A stretch of 64,000 nucleotides of DNA from Nocardioides zeae (GTDB lineage Bacteria > Actinomycetota > Actinomycetes > Propionibacteriales > Nocardioidaceae). Positions 1-7,178 of the stretch are shown here, one piece after another. The translations under genes were made by a program, and so were the position numbers. The first letter of the stretch is position 1. The number at the start of each line of letters is the position of its first letter. The notes under the pieces were generated by a model. It was given only the letters and a program-made list of their open reading frames with translations. It ran no database searches and was not told the DNA's origin. The stretch is from NCBI RefSeq assembly GCF_010686755.1, contig NZ_JAAGXA010000014.1, positions 16,941 to 80,940 of the forward strand. Direction: 5' to 3'.

Positions 1-73
1 CCCCCCCCCCCCCCCCCCCCCCCCCCGGGGGGGGGGGGCCCCCCCCGCCCCCTCCCCCCCCCCCCCCCCCCCC
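1..73. repeat. C/G homopolymer tract at window edge
   Basis: Positions 1-26 are all C, 27-38 all G, and 39-73 are C with one G at 47 and one T at 53. No reading frame or plausible biological function is visible. The likeliest explanation is a contig end or a homopolymer assembly or sequencing artefact. A true slippage-prone tract cannot be excluded from the sequence alone. Confidence 0.85.
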
Positions 74-80
74 GACCCAG

Positions 81-116
81 GTGGAGCCCGAGACCCGGGT
101 GGAGCCTGAGACCCGG
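81..116. repeat. 18-bp tandem direct repeat, two copies
   Basis: Positions 81-98 and 99-116 are the same 18-mer (GTGGAGCCCGAGACCCGG) with one C/T difference. The repeat sits directly downstream of the cofC stop codon, between the gene and the homopolymer tract. Its role is unknown. It could be the edge of a longer array cut off by the contig end. Confidence 0.8.
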
Positions 117-124
117 GCGGGGGC

Positions 125-742
125 TCAGTGCAGCAGGGCGCGGGTGCGGGCGCCGAGGCCGAGGCGCGTCGCGGCGACGAGGGCCGTCGCGTCGTCGACG
201 TCGCGGCGCAGCGTGAGCAGGGCGCCCGGGACGGCGTCCGCGCCGCCGAGGGCGTGGGCGTCGGCGGACCCGACGCCGAAGCAGGGGTCGAACTCCTCGG
301 CGTCGGCGGAGTAGAGCACGGTGCCGGTGCCGTCGGCATCGGCCACGAACGACGGACCCGGTCGCCCGAGCACCACGGCGAGCGCGGCGTCGAGGTCCTG
401 GGGCAGGAGGGCCGGCAGGTCGGCGCAGAGCGCTGCGGGCCGGGCCTCGGGCCACCGGCGGCGCACCTCCGCCGCGCCCTGGCGGAGGCTGCCGTTCAGG
501 TCGCCGTCGACGGGGTCGGGGAGCACCACGCAGCCCACGCCGGCCAGCTCGTCGGCGAAGCGGTGGTCGTCGGTGAGGGCCAGCACGGCGGTCACGCGCG
601 GGGTGGACAACGCGGCCGCCGCCGTGTCGAGCGCGAACGCCGCGGCGAGCTCCCGGCGGGGCACCGGGATCGAGACCAGGCGCGACTTCCCGACCGCGGG
701 AGGCTTCACGGGCAGGATCACGACGGCGGAGGACGGGCTCAT
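125..742 (-). CDS. cofC: CofC/FbiD-type phospholactate (phosphoenolpyruvate) guanylyltransferase
   Basis: This 205-aa nucleotidyltransferase belongs to coenzyme F420 biosynthesis. It guanylylates 2-phospholactate, or phosphoenolpyruvate in the FbiD enzymes of Actinobacteria, to make the substrate for CofD/FbiA. The N-terminus carries the family's PxK...KSRL nucleotide-binding loop (about residues 12-23). A DLPALLP segment follows near residue 110, then a GTGTVLYSA stretch near residue 145 that matches the GTGT motif of CofC proteins. The ATG at 742 is chosen because the conserved loop begins ten residues later; the open frame continues upstream but only as a shadow of plsC. No strong ribosome-binding site precedes this start. 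The gene is divergent from plsC, with 120 bp between them. Other F420 genes are not in the window. Confidence 0.9.
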   Translation of the reverse strand: MSPSSAVVILPVKPPAVGKSRLVSIPVPRRELAAAFALDTAAAALSTPRVTAVLALTDDHRFADELAGVGCVVLPDPVDGDLNGSLRQGAAEVRRRWPEARPAALCADLPALLPQDLDAALAVVLGRPGPSFVADADGTGTVLYSADAEEFDPCFGVGSADAHALGGADAVPGALLTLRRDVDDATALVAATRLGLGARTRALLH

Positions 743-862
743 CGGGAGCGATTGTCGCAGCAGGTCGGGCGGGGGAGGGGCACGGCGGGGTCGGCCCTCC
801 GCACGACGAGCGCCTATCCTCACGTGCGGCGCCCGCGGGGTGGTGTCGGTGAGGAGCAGACG

Positions 863-1684
863 ATGTCGGTGCGCAGGCTGAGCGAGCGCCGGGGGTGGGC
901 GTACACGCTCGGGGCCTCCATCCTGAAGCCCACGCTGACGGCCGCGGTGACGCGGACGTGGGTGGGCGGCGAGAACATCCCCGCCACGGGCGGGTGCGTC
1001 ATCGCGCTCAACCACATCACCAAGGTCGACCCGCTGTTCGCAGCGCACTTCGTGTACGACCACGGCCGGCTGGCGCGCTACCTGGCGAAGTCGAGCCTGT
1101 TCGAGGTGAAGGGTCTGGGCACGTTCCTCACGGGGGCGGGCCAGATCCCCGTCGAGCGCGAGAGCGCCGGCCTCTCGGCGTACCAGGCGGCGGTGGCCGC
1201 CGTGAACGCCGGCGCCTGCGTCGTCGTCTACCCCGAGGGGACCATCACCCGCGATCCGGACCTCTGGCCCATGACCGGCAAGACAGGCGCCGCGCGGATC
1301 GGCCTGGCCACGGGCGCGCCCGTGATCCCGGTGGCGCACTGGGGTGCGCAGGACGTGCTCGCGCCGTACTCCTCCACCCCGCGGCTGCTGCCGCGCAAGC
1401 ACGTGACCATCCACGCCGGCCCGCCCGTCGACCTCGCCGACCTCACCGGGGACCGCGTCGACACCGCGACCGCGGCCGAGGCGACCGAGCGCATCATGGG
1501 GGCCATCACCGACCTGCTCGCCGGGATCCGCGGCGAGGACCCGCCCGCCGAGCGGTTCGACCCGCGGGCGCAGGGCGTGAGCGAGTTCGGGCGGCCCCGG
1601 GCCGTGCCACCCCAGCCGGCCGGGACGACGGAGCGACCGCAGGACCAGCTGGCCGACCAGCGCCACGACGAGGAGGACGCATGA
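863..1684 (+). CDS. plsC: 1-acyl-sn-glycerol-3-phosphate acyltransferase (PlsC family)
   Basis: This 273-aa membrane-associated acyltransferase should transfer an acyl chain to lysophosphatidic acid, making phosphatidic acid for phospholipid synthesis. The hallmark motif I is NHITKVDP (NHxxxxD, about residue 50), motif II lies around the GAGQIPVER segment, and the PEGT motif III is near residue 127. The ATG at 863 is preceded by GAGGAG at 851-856. The C-terminal 45 residues are hydrophilic and proline-rich. The stop codon overlaps the gpsA start in an ATGA arrangement, so the two lipid genes are translationally coupled: gpsA supplies the glycerol-3-phosphate used upstream of this acylation step. 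Confidence 0.93.
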   Translation: MSVRRLSERRGWAYTLGASILKPTLTAAVTRTWVGGENIPATGGCVIALNHITKVDPLFAAHFVYDHGRLARYLAKSSLFEVKGLGTFLTGAGQIPVERESAGLSAYQAAVAAVNAGACVVVYPEGTITRDPDLWPMTGKTGAARIGLATGAPVIPVAHWGAQDVLAPYSSTPRLLPRKHVTIHAGPPVDLADLTGDRVDTATAAEATERIMGAITDLLAGIRGEDPPAERFDPRAQGVSEFGRPRAVPPQPAGTTERPQDQLADQRHDEEDA

Positions 1685-2682
1685 CGAAGGTGGCGGTGCT
1701 GAGCGCCGGGTCGTGGGGGACGGCGTTCGCGCTCGTGCTCGCCGACGGCGGCGGCGACGTGACCCTGTGGGGCCGTCGGCAGGAGGTCGTGGACCGCATC
1801 AACGAGCGGCACGAGAACACGGAGTACCTCCCGGGCATCCAGGTCCCGCCCACGGTCGACGCGACCACCGACCCCGAGAAGGCCCTGGCGGGGGCCGACG
1901 TCGTCGTCTGGTCGATGCCGTCCCAGACGCTCCGGTCGACCCTCGAGGGCTGGCGCGACCTCGTGCCGCGCGACGCGGTCTCGGTCTCCCTCATGAAGGG
2001 TGTCGAGCTCGGCACCGTGAAGCGCATGAGCGAGGTGATCGAGGAGTCCCTCGACGTGCCGCGCCGCCAGGTGGCCGTCGTCAGCGGCCCCAACCTCGCG
2101 AAGGAGATCGCGCGCCGCGAGCCCGCCGCGTCCGTCGTCGCGTGCGAGGACGAGGAGACCGCGGTGCGGCTCCAGAAGCTCGTGCACACGCCGGCGTTCC
2201 GCCCCTACACGACGACGGACGTCGTGGGCTGCGAGATCGGTGGCGCCTACAAGAACGTGGTCGCGCTCAGCGTCGGCATGGCGGTCGGCCTCGGGTTCGG
2301 CGACAACACGACGGCATCGGTCATCACGCGCGGGCTCGCGGAGACGGCGCGGCTCTCGATGGCGCTCGGCGCCAACCCGTTGACCCTCATGGGTCTCGCG
2401 GGGCTCGGTGACCTCGTCGCCACCTGCTCGTCGCCGCTGAGCCGCAACCGCACCTTCGGCGAGCGACTGGGCCACGGCATGACGACCGAGGAGATCTACG
2501 CGTCGACCCGCCAGGTCGCCGAGGGCGCCAAGTCGTGCAGCTCGCTGCGCGACCTCGCGCGGCGCACCGGCGTCGACGCGCCGATCGCCGACCACGTCGA
2601 CGAGGTCGTCGCGGGACGGATGACGGCGCGCGACATGATGGAGTCGTTCGTGGCGCGCGAGACCAAGGCCGAGACGGACTGA
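1681..2682 (+). CDS. gpsA: NAD(P)-dependent glycerol-3-phosphate dehydrogenase
   Basis: The 333-aa cytoplasmic enzyme reduces dihydroxyacetone phosphate to sn-glycerol-3-phosphate for phospholipid synthesis. The N-terminal Rossmann loop reads SAGSWGTA (residues 8-15); the first glycine of the textbook GxGxxG is serine. As far as I recall this occurs in other actinobacterial GpsA proteins, so I do not read it as inactivation. The catalytic lysine lies in the GGAYKNVVA segment (about residue 190), and the substrate-binding GLAGLGDLVATC and SRNR segments follow. The length is normal for the family. The start overlaps the plsC stop by four bases. A large palindrome lies immediately after the stop codon. 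Confidence 0.96.
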   Translation: MTKVAVLSAGSWGTAFALVLADGGGDVTLWGRRQEVVDRINERHENTEYLPGIQVPPTVDATTDPEKALAGADVVVWSMPSQTLRSTLEGWRDLVPRDAVSVSLMKGVELGTVKRMSEVIEESLDVPRRQVAVVSGPNLAKEIARREPAASVVACEDEETAVRLQKLVHTPAFRPYTTTDVVGCEIGGAYKNVVALSVGMAVGLGFGDNTTASVITRGLAETARLSMALGANPLTLMGLAGLGDLVATCSSPLSRNRTFGERLGHGMTTEEIYASTRQVAEGAKSCSSLRDLARRTGVDAPIADHVDEVVAGRMTARDMMESFVARETKAETD

Positions 2683-2686
2683 CGGC

Positions 2687-2734
2687 GGACGTCATGCGGG
2701 CCGGTCGCCACGGGCACCGGACCGCATGACGTCC
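2687..2734. repeat. 48-nt palindromic element, copy A
   Basis: The arms GGACGTCATGCGG (2687-2699) and its exact reverse complement (2722-2734) flank a 22-nt loop. Inside the loop CCGGT (2701-2705) can pair with ACCGG (2716-2720), extending the stem to 18 pairs with one mismatch. The element lies between the convergent genes gpsA and the PLP-enzyme gene. Copies with the same core and the same 22-nt loop occur at 52305 and 52411. No T-tract follows, so it may be a repetitive extragenic palindrome, a bidirectional terminator, or both. Confidence 0.85.
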
Positions 2735-2774
2735 TGAAGGGAGCAGGGGTCCGGACGAGCCCCTCCGCGGGACG

Positions 2775-3896
2775 TCAGCCCAGCCGGTCCAACGCCTGCG
2801 CGAGGTCGGCCCAGAGGTCCTCGACGTCCTCGACGCCCACGGAGAGCCGCACGAGGGACTCCGGGATGGTCGGTGCCTCGGTCTTCCACCGACGCCGCCG
2901 CTCGAGCGTCGACTCGACGCCTCCGAGGCTGGTGGCGAAGACCCAGAGGTCCGTGGTGCGGCAGAGCAGGTCGGCCGCGTCGGGGCCGGCGTGCAGCTCG
3001 ACGGCGACGATCGCGCCGAAGCCGGGGTAGCGCACCCGGGACACCGCCGGGTGGGCCTCCAGGCGGCGCACGAGCTCGACCGCGTTCGCCTGGGCGCGCT
3101 CGACGCGCAGGTGCAGGGTGCGCAGGCCGCGCAGCGCGAGCCAGGCCTCGAGGGTGCCGGGGATCGCGCCGAGGAGGTCACGGCGCCCCTTGAGCACGTC
3201 GAAGAGGGCGTCGTCGCGCACGACGAGCGCGCCGAGCAGGGCGTCGGAGTGCCCGGCGAGGTACTTCGTCGCCGAGTGCAGCACGATGTCCGCGCCGAGC
3301 TCGAGCGGCCGCTGCAGCAGGGGCGTCGCGAAGGTGTTGTCCACGACGACCTGGGCGCCGGCGGCGTGGGCCGCCTCCGTGACGGCCGCGATGTCGGCGA
3401 CCTCGAGCGCCGGGTTGGTGGGCGACTCGATCCAGAGGATCGCGGCGTCCTCGCAGGCGGCCGCGACGGCGGCGGTGTCGGCGATGTCGACGAGCTTCCC
3501 CTGGGCCCGTCCGCGGAGCCCGGCGTCGCCCAGCTGGCCCAGCGTGCCCTGGTAGGCGTGCTGGGGCGCCACGACGGTCTCGCCGTCCGCCACGAGGTCG
3601 AGCACGGTCGCGACGGCCGCGAGGCCCGAGGAGAACGCGAGCGCGCGTCCGCCCTCGAGGCTGCCGAGCGCCTCCTCGAAGGCCAGCCAGGTCGGGTTGC
3701 CGTAGCGGCCGTACTCGACGTCGCCACCCCCGACGTACGTCGCGGCCATGGTGATGGGGGTGTTGAGCGGGGCGTCGGGGACCACCGGCGGGCGGCCGAC
3801 GTGGACGGCGCGGGTGGCGGGGCGGAGACCCGCCGCGGGCTCGGGGGAGTGCGCGGGCGCCGCGGGCCGGGGCACGGACGGGGAGTCGTCGGGCAT
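2775..3896 (-). CDS. Cys/Met metabolism PLP-dependent enzyme (cystathionine gamma-synthase/lyase family)
   Basis: This 373-aa enzyme belongs to the trans-sulfuration family, which uses pyridoxal phosphate to make or cleave cystathionine or related thioethers. Diagnostic segments are YGRYGNPT (about residue 63), ESPTNP (about 155), the phosphate and PLP region VVDNTFATP, and the SATKYLAGH motif near residue 210 holding the Schiff-base lysine. The first 35 residues are a proline/alanine-rich extension without a recognised fold. The sequence alone does not decide between synthase (metB) and lyase, so no symbol is given. Seven bases before the ATG at 3896 lies TAGGCT on the same strand, suggesting leaderless transcription. 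It is divergent from ddl and convergent with gpsA. Confidence 0.88.
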   Translation of the reverse strand: MPDDSPSVPRPAAPAHSPEPAAGLRPATRAVHVGRPPVVPDAPLNTPITMAATYVGGGDVEYGRYGNPTWLAFEEALGSLEGGRALAFSSGLAAVATVLDLVADGETVVAPQHAYQGTLGQLGDAGLRGRAQGKLVDIADTAAVAAACEDAAILWIESPTNPALEVADIAAVTEAAHAAGAQVVVDNTFATPLLQRPLELGADIVLHSATKYLAGHSDALLGALVVRDDALFDVLKGRRDLLGAIPGTLEAWLALRGLRTLHLRVERAQANAVELVRRLEAHPAVSRVRYPGFGAIVAVELHAGPDAADLLCRTTDLWVFATSLGGVESTLERRRRWKTEAPTIPESLVRLSVGVEDVEDLWADLAQALDRLG

Positions 3897-3929
3897 GGGA
3901 GCGAGCCTAGGCCGGTAGGGTCAGCCCCC
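3897..3929. promoter_or_regulatory. Divergent -10 elements, both spaced for leaderless starts
   Basis: The 33-bp gap between two divergent ATGs contains TAGGCT on the minus strand (3909 to 3904), 7 nt from the ATG at 3896. It also contains TAGGGT on the plus strand (3916-3921), 8 nt from the ATG at 3930. Neither start has a Shine-Dalgarno sequence. The spacing places transcription initiation at or next to both start codons. The -35 region of each promoter would lie inside the opposite gene's start region. Confidence 0.6.
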
Positions 3930-5048
3930 ATGAGCGCGCCCTCCCCACGTCCCCGGGTCGCCGTCGTCTTCGGCGGACGGTCGGCGGAGCACTCGATCTC
4001 CTGCATCTCCGCCGGCAGCGTGATCGCCGCGCTCGACCCGGAGAAGTACGACGTCGTGCCCATCGGCATCGCTCGCGACGGCAGCTGGGTGCTCGAGGAC
4101 CCCGCCACGAACCGGCTCGAGCTCGGGCCGGGCGGCGTCCTGCCGTCGGTGCGCAGCGAGACCGCGGTGCAGCTCGTGCCGGGCGCGACCGCAGAGCTCG
4201 TCGTCAACGACGCCGCCGACGTGCCGCGCGTGCTGGGCGACGTCGACGTGGTCTTCCCCGTCATGCACGGCCCGTTCGGGCAGGACGGCACCCTCCAGGG
4301 GCTGCTGGAGATGGCGGGGGTGCGCTACGTCGGCGCCGGGGTGCTCTCCTCGGCCGTCGGCACCGACAAGATCCACATGAAGCGCCTCTTCGAGGCGGCG
4401 GGCCTCCCGGTCCTGCCCTACGTGACGGTGACGCCCCGCGACTGGGCGCGCGACGAGGCGGGCGTACGTCGCCGGATCGCCGACCTCGGGCTCCCGGTGT
4501 TCGTCAAGCCGGCGCGGGCCGGCTCCAGCTTCGGCATCTCCCGCGTCGACGACCTCGCCGACCTCGACGCCGCGCTGGCGGAGGCCCGGCAGCACGACCC
4601 GAAGGTCGTCGTCGAGGCTGCTGCGGTCGGTGCCCGCGAGATCGAGTGCGGGGTGCTCGCGGGGCAGGGCGCGGACGACCACCGCACGAGTGCGCTGGCG
4701 GAGATCCGGGTGACCTCGGAGCACGCGTTCTACGACTTCGAGGCGAAGTACCTGCCCGAGGAGAACACCGCCCTCGACGTGCCCGCCGACGTGCCCGCCG
4801 ACGTCGAGGCCCGCGTGCGCGAGCTGTCCGTGGCCGCCTTCGACGCGCTCGACTGCGAAGGCCTGGCCCGCGTCGACTTCTTCGTGTTCCCCGACGGCCG
4901 GGTCGTGCTCAACGAGGTCGAGACGATGCCCGGCTTCACCAGCCTCTCGATGTTCCCCCGCATGTGGGCGGCGAGCGGGGTCGACTACCCGACGCTCGTC
5001 GACCGCCTGGTCACGCTCGCGCTCGGCCGCGACGTCGGGCTCCGCTGA
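3930..5048 (+). CDS. ddl: D-alanine--D-alanine ligase
   Basis: This 372-aa ATP-grasp ligase joins two D-alanines for the peptidoglycan stem peptide. The N-terminus VVFGGRSAEHSIS is the family signature, the ATP-grasp core includes VKPARAGSSFGIS (about residue 190), and the C-terminus has the metal-binding LNEVETMPGFTS segment. The length is typical. The ATG at 3930 follows a TAGGGT box by 8 nt and lacks a ribosome-binding site, so the mRNA may be leaderless. The open frame continues far upstream only as an antisense shadow of the PLP-enzyme gene. It converges on the DUF3515 gene with 15 bp between stops. Confidence 0.96.
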   Translation: MSAPSPRPRVAVVFGGRSAEHSISCISAGSVIAALDPEKYDVVPIGIARDGSWVLEDPATNRLELGPGGVLPSVRSETAVQLVPGATAELVVNDAADVPRVLGDVDVVFPVMHGPFGQDGTLQGLLEMAGVRYVGAGVLSSAVGTDKIHMKRLFEAAGLPVLPYVTVTPRDWARDEAGVRRRIADLGLPVFVKPARAGSSFGISRVDDLADLDAALAEARQHDPKVVVEAAAVGAREIECGVLAGQGADDHRTSALAEIRVTSEHAFYDFEAKYLPEENTALDVPADVPADVEARVRELSVAAFDALDCEGLARVDFFVFPDGRVVLNEVETMPGFTSLSMFPRMWAASGVDYPTLVDRLVTLALGRDVGLR

Positions 5049-5063
5049 GCCCCCGGCACGGGC

Positions 5064-5579
5064 TCAGACGCAGGGCTCGACGGTCTCCGTGCCCGCGAGC
5101 ACGGCGGGCGCGACGTCGACCATCTCCTCGACCGGCGGCCGGCGCTCGGCCGGGATGCGCAGCTCGACGACGGGCTCCTGGCCGATCGTGGTGAGCACGG
5201 CGTCCGTCGTCTGGTCGCGGTAGGTCGCGGGCTCGGCGTACCAGCCCACACCGCCCACCTCCTCGCAGTCCGAGATCTCGGTGAACGAGGCGGGCATGTC
5301 GACCCCGCAGACGACGACCACCGCGGGCTCGCCCCAGGCCCGCGCGGACAGCCCGTCCTGCTCGACCTCCCGCACCTCCTGCCCGTCGACCTCGTCGGGC
5401 AGGGCGTCGAGCACGGCCTCGCAGGCGGCGCGGTCGGCGTCGGGGAGGTCCGCCAGCGCCGGGGCGCCCTCGACGCGCACGGGGTCGGCCCCGCAGGCGG
5501 TGAGGCCGACGGCCGTCCCGACGAGGGCGAGGGCCAGGCCGGCGGCGGCACGCGGCGTACGGCGCGGGGACAGGAGCAC
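5064..5579 (-). CDS. DUF3515 family lipoprotein
   Basis: This 171-aa secreted protein has a basic N-terminus, a hydrophobic stretch and the lipobox LTAC, with lipidated Cys at about residue 29, so it is predicted to be anchored to the outer face of the membrane. The mature domain has several spaced cysteines (EAVCEA-like region near residue 54, VVCGVD, SDCEE and the terminal EPCV), which suggests disulfides outside the cell. The position between ddl and thiL and the overall pattern match the actinobacterial DUF3515 family, whose function is unknown to me. The start is a GTG at 5579. It converges with ddl and diverges from thiL. Confidence 0.8.
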   Translation of the reverse strand: MLLSPRRTPRAAAGLALALVGTAVGLTACGADPVRVEGAPALADLPDADRAACEAVLDALPDEVDGQEVREVEQDGLSARAWGEPAVVVVCGVDMPASFTEISDCEEVGGVGWYAEPATYRDQTTDAVLTTIGQEPVVELRIPAERRPPVEEMVDVAPAVLAGTETVEPCV

Positions 5580-5701
5580 GCGGACCTCCGTGGCGCGAGG
5601 GGACGAGCGGGACGAGCGCCGCCGAGCATCCCACGCAGCCCGGCACCCGGGCTCCGCAGGGCGTGCACGGAAGCGTGGGCGGCGTCTGGTGGGATGGACC
5701 C

Positions 5702-6673
5702 ATGGCGTCGCTTCCCCGTGAGACCCCGCTGTCCGAGGCGGGCGAGTTCGCCGTCGTCGCCGCCCTGCTGGAGCGGTTCCGCGCCGAGCGCGAGGACGTC
5801 CTGGTCGGGCCGGGTGACGATGCCGCCGTCCTCCGGATCCGCCGCGGCCACGCGGTGGTGTCCACGGACCTCGTCGTCGAGAACCGGCACTTCCGCCGCG
5901 ACTGGTGCTCGGCGGAGGACGTCGGCCACCGTGCCGCGGCCCAGAACCTGTCCGACATCAACGCGATGGGCGGCCGCGCCCACTCGCTGACCCTCGGGCT
6001 CGCCCTGCCCGAGGACCTCACGCTGGGCTGGGTCGAGGACTTCGCGACGGGGTTCGCCGCCGAGGCCGCGCGCGTCGGGGCGGTGGTCGTCGGCGGCGAC
6101 GTCACCCGGGCCAGCGAGATCGTCGCCGCCGTCACCGTGATCGGCAGCGTGGCGAAGGCCCCCGTGCTGCGCTCGGGTGCCCTCCCGGGCGACGTGCTGG
6201 CCCTCTGCGGGCGGCAGGGCTGGGCAGCGGCCGGGCTCGCCGTGCTCGGGCGGGGCTTCCGGTCGCCGCGCGTGCTGGTGGACGCCTACCGGCGCCCCGA
6301 GCCGCCGTACGACGCGGGCGCCGCCGCAGCCGAGGCCGGCGCCCACGCGCTCGTCGACGTGTCCGACGGGCTGCTGGCGGACGCGACGCACGTCGCGGTC
6401 GCCTCGGGCGTGCGGATCGACGTCGCGACCGAGGCGCTCGGCGTCGACGAGCCGCTGCACGCGGTCGGCGCGGCGCTGGGGGCCGACCCGCAGCAGTTCG
6501 TGCTGAGCGGCGGGGACGACCACGGCCTGCTCGCGGCGTTCGCAGCGGACGCCGAGCTGCCGGAGGGGTGGAGCGTGATCGGACGGGTGCACGAGCGCGT
6601 CGCCGCCGACGAGCCCTGGGTCACCGTCGACGGCGCCCCCCACGAGGGCCCCACCGGCTGGCGGCACTTCTGA
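5702..6673 (+). CDS. thiL: Thiamine-monophosphate kinase
   Basis: The 323-aa enzyme phosphorylates thiamine monophosphate to the active coenzyme thiamine diphosphate. Family features visible are GPGDDAAVL near residue 37, the STDLVVE metal-binding segment, the NLSDINAMGG motif near residue 82, GGDVTRA, and VDVSDGLLAD near residue 220. Length and motif order are normal. The ATG at 5702 is chosen because the conserved N-terminus begins there; no good ribosome-binding site is present and a weak TGGGAT lies just upstream. A strong bidirectional hairpin separates it from the convergent rpmB. Confidence 0.95.
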   Translation: MASLPRETPLSEAGEFAVVAALLERFRAEREDVLVGPGDDAAVLRIRRGHAVVSTDLVVENRHFRRDWCSAEDVGHRAAAQNLSDINAMGGRAHSLTLGLALPEDLTLGWVEDFATGFAAEAARVGAVVVGGDVTRASEIVAAVTVIGSVAKAPVLRSGALPGDVLALCGRQGWAAAGLAVLGRGFRSPRVLVDAYRRPEPPYDAGAAAAEAGAHALVDVSDGLLADATHVAVASGVRIDVATEALGVDEPLHAVGAALGADPQQFVLSGGDDHGLLAAFAADAELPEGWSVIGRVHERVAADEPWVTVDGAPHEGPTGWRHF

Positions 6674-6697
6674 CCCCGGGCGCCCGGCGACGAAATG

Positions 6698-6734
6698 CCG
6701 GAGGGCCCGCCAGCGGTGCTGGCGGGCCCTCCGG
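6698..6734. terminator. Bidirectional hairpin between thiL and rpmB
   Basis: A perfect 17-bp stem (6698-6714 with 6718-6734, starting CCGGAGGGCCC) closes a 3-nt loop. It lies between two convergent genes, so it can end both transcripts. It lacks a T-tract on either side, which is common in high-GC Actinobacteria. Confidence 0.8.
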
Positions 6735-6753
6735 TGAGACGCGAGGCGTCAGG

Positions 6754-6939
6754 TCAGCGCGTGACCTTGCCGGCCTTGAGGCAGCCGGTGCAGACGTTGA
6801 GGCGGGTGGGGGTGCCACCGACCTTCGCGCGGACGCGCTGGATGTTGGGGTTGAAGCGACGCTTCGTGATCTTCCGCGACCACGGCCGATTGTTGCCGAA
6901 GCCCGGCTTCTTGTCGCAGATGTCACAGACGGCAGCCAC
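6754..6939 (-). CDS. rpmB: 50S ribosomal protein L28
   Basis: This 61-aa L28 is of the zinc-ribbon type. CDIC near the N-terminus (residues 5-8) and CTGC near the C-terminus (about residues 51-54) give the four cysteines of the C-plus form. The SRKITKRRFNPNIQ core is typical L28. The GTG at 6939 has AGGAG six bases upstream, which sets the start; the longer open frame (to 7101) has no L28 character upstream of it. It is divergent from the DAK-kinase gene. A second zinc-type ribosomal protein, L32, is encoded at 13130. Confidence 0.95.
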   Translation of the reverse strand: MAAVCDICDKKPGFGNNRPWSRKITKRRFNPNIQRVRAKVGGTPTRLNVCTGCLKAGKVTR

Positions 6940-7118
6940 CGTGAACTCCTGAAGTCGATGTAGAGACGATTCGATTGTCACCACCGAACGGGTCCGCGGG
7001 TGCGGTGCTCGGAGAAGGCAACCGCAGAAGAGTAGCGGATGCCCGCGAGAGTGGGCCAATCGTCGCCGCGACCCCGTGCCGCGACCACCGCATCGTCCCA
7101 CGACGGGCCCGGTCCGAC

Positions 7119-7124
7119 TAACCT
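7119..7124 (+). promoter_or_regulatory. Putative -10 box of the DAK kinase gene
   Basis: TAACCT lies 54 bp before the ATG at 7179 in the rpmB/DAK divergent gap. No convincing -35 is visible. The remaining gap (6940-7118) must hold the rpmB promoter on the other strand, but I could not single out one box with confidence. Confidence 0.4.
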
Positions 7125-7178
7125 CGGCTCGATCACCCCACGGCGCACCGCTGCGCCCCGCCCAGCCCCGGAGGACCC

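Noticed and set aside
1688..1730. Serine in place of the first glycine of the Rossmann loop of GpsA
   Set aside because: From memory this occurs in other actinobacterial GpsA proteins, and all catalytic residues are present, so I do not count it as damage.
6940..7101. N-terminal extension of the L28 frame up to 7101
   Set aside because: The extension has no ribosomal protein character, and the GTG at 6939 has a well placed AGGAG.
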